The position numbers and the translations under genes are program-made. DNA of 5,402 nucleotides from Candidatus Sulfotelmatobacter sp. (GTDB lineage: Bacteria > Acidobacteriota > Terriglobia > Terriglobales > Acidobacteriaceae). This document shows, in pieces, positions 5,336 through 5,402 of the stretch. The stretch covers positions 1 through 5,402 of the forward strand of contig JASHTD010000222.1 of NCBI GenBank assembly GCA_030040725.1, in the 5' to 3' direction. How positions within the stretch are numbered: position 1 is the stretch's first letter; every line of letters begins with the position of its first letter. Below the pieces are notes generated by a model. It saw only the letters and a program-made list of their open reading frames with translations, searched no databases and was not told the origin of the DNA.

Positions 5336-5402
5336 ATGCGTTATTTGCCAAAATCTCCTGCCGACCGCGAAGCCATGCTCAAAGCGATGGGCCTGCGTTC
5401 GG
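5336..5402 (+). CDS. gcvPA: GcvPA, glycine dehydrogenase (decarboxylating) subunit 1, N-terminus only
   Basis: ATG 5336 opens 22 codons that run off the right edge: MRYLPKSPADREAMLKAMGL followed by RS. This is the characteristic start of the GcvPA subunit of the two-subunit, PLP-dependent P-protein (MRYxP....DR..ML...G). The P-protein decarboxylates glycine and transfers the remaining aminomethyl group to lipoyl-GcvH; GcvPB, carrying the PLP lysine, would be expected next. The place after gcvT and gcvH strongly supports the call despite the short stretch. No Shine-Dalgarno precedes the ATG (CATTTCCCT at 5327-5335), so translation may depend on leader structure or coupling. A single-chain GcvP is unlikely, because its N-terminus differs from this. 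Confidence 0.85.
   Translation, partial: MRYLPKSPADREAMLKAMGLRS

Overview
The window looks like chromosomal core DNA of a moderately GC-rich bacterium, most likely an Acidobacteriota member (Terriglobia/Koribacter-like). That placement is an inference. It rests on a short uncharacterised ORF between rsmH and ftsL, an FtsI-type transpeptidase with a long Pro/Glu-rich linker and a C-terminal PASTA-like domain, and a gcvT-gcvH-gcvPA order with a split P-protein. No 16S or marker search could be run. All real genes lie on the + strand, and there is no sign of an insertion sequence, tRNA, rRNA, CRISPR array or prophage.

Positions 1-3399 are the front part of a division and cell-wall (dcw) cluster. 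They hold the 3' end of rsmH (16S rRNA m4C1402 methyltransferase), a 189-nt spacer with small inverted repeats, a 53-residue unknown protein, an FtsL-like bitopic division protein starting 2 nt after it, a 113-nt spacer with a hairpin and a T-rich tract, and a 731-residue division transpeptidase (FtsI/PBP). FtsL and FtsI are expected to work together at the septum. RsmH is an rRNA-modification enzyme that commonly heads this cluster.

Positions 3400-5402 are the start of a glycine cleavage operon. They hold a 168-nt spacer with a possible promoter, gcvT (TTG start with a well-placed ribosome binding site), gcvH (lipoyl carrier), a 175-nt spacer with interlocking hairpins and a small candidate ORF, and the first 22 codons of gcvPA. 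The P-protein decarboxylates glycine and loads the aminomethyl group on lipoyl-GcvH. GcvT then transfers the C1 unit to tetrahydrofolate and releases ammonia.

The most notable layout point is that the dcw cluster stops after ftsI: murE, which usually follows, is replaced by gcvT. No previously undescribed system is evident. The best candidates for a second look are the small protein before ftsL, the dcw/gcv junction, and the long structured leader before gcvPA.
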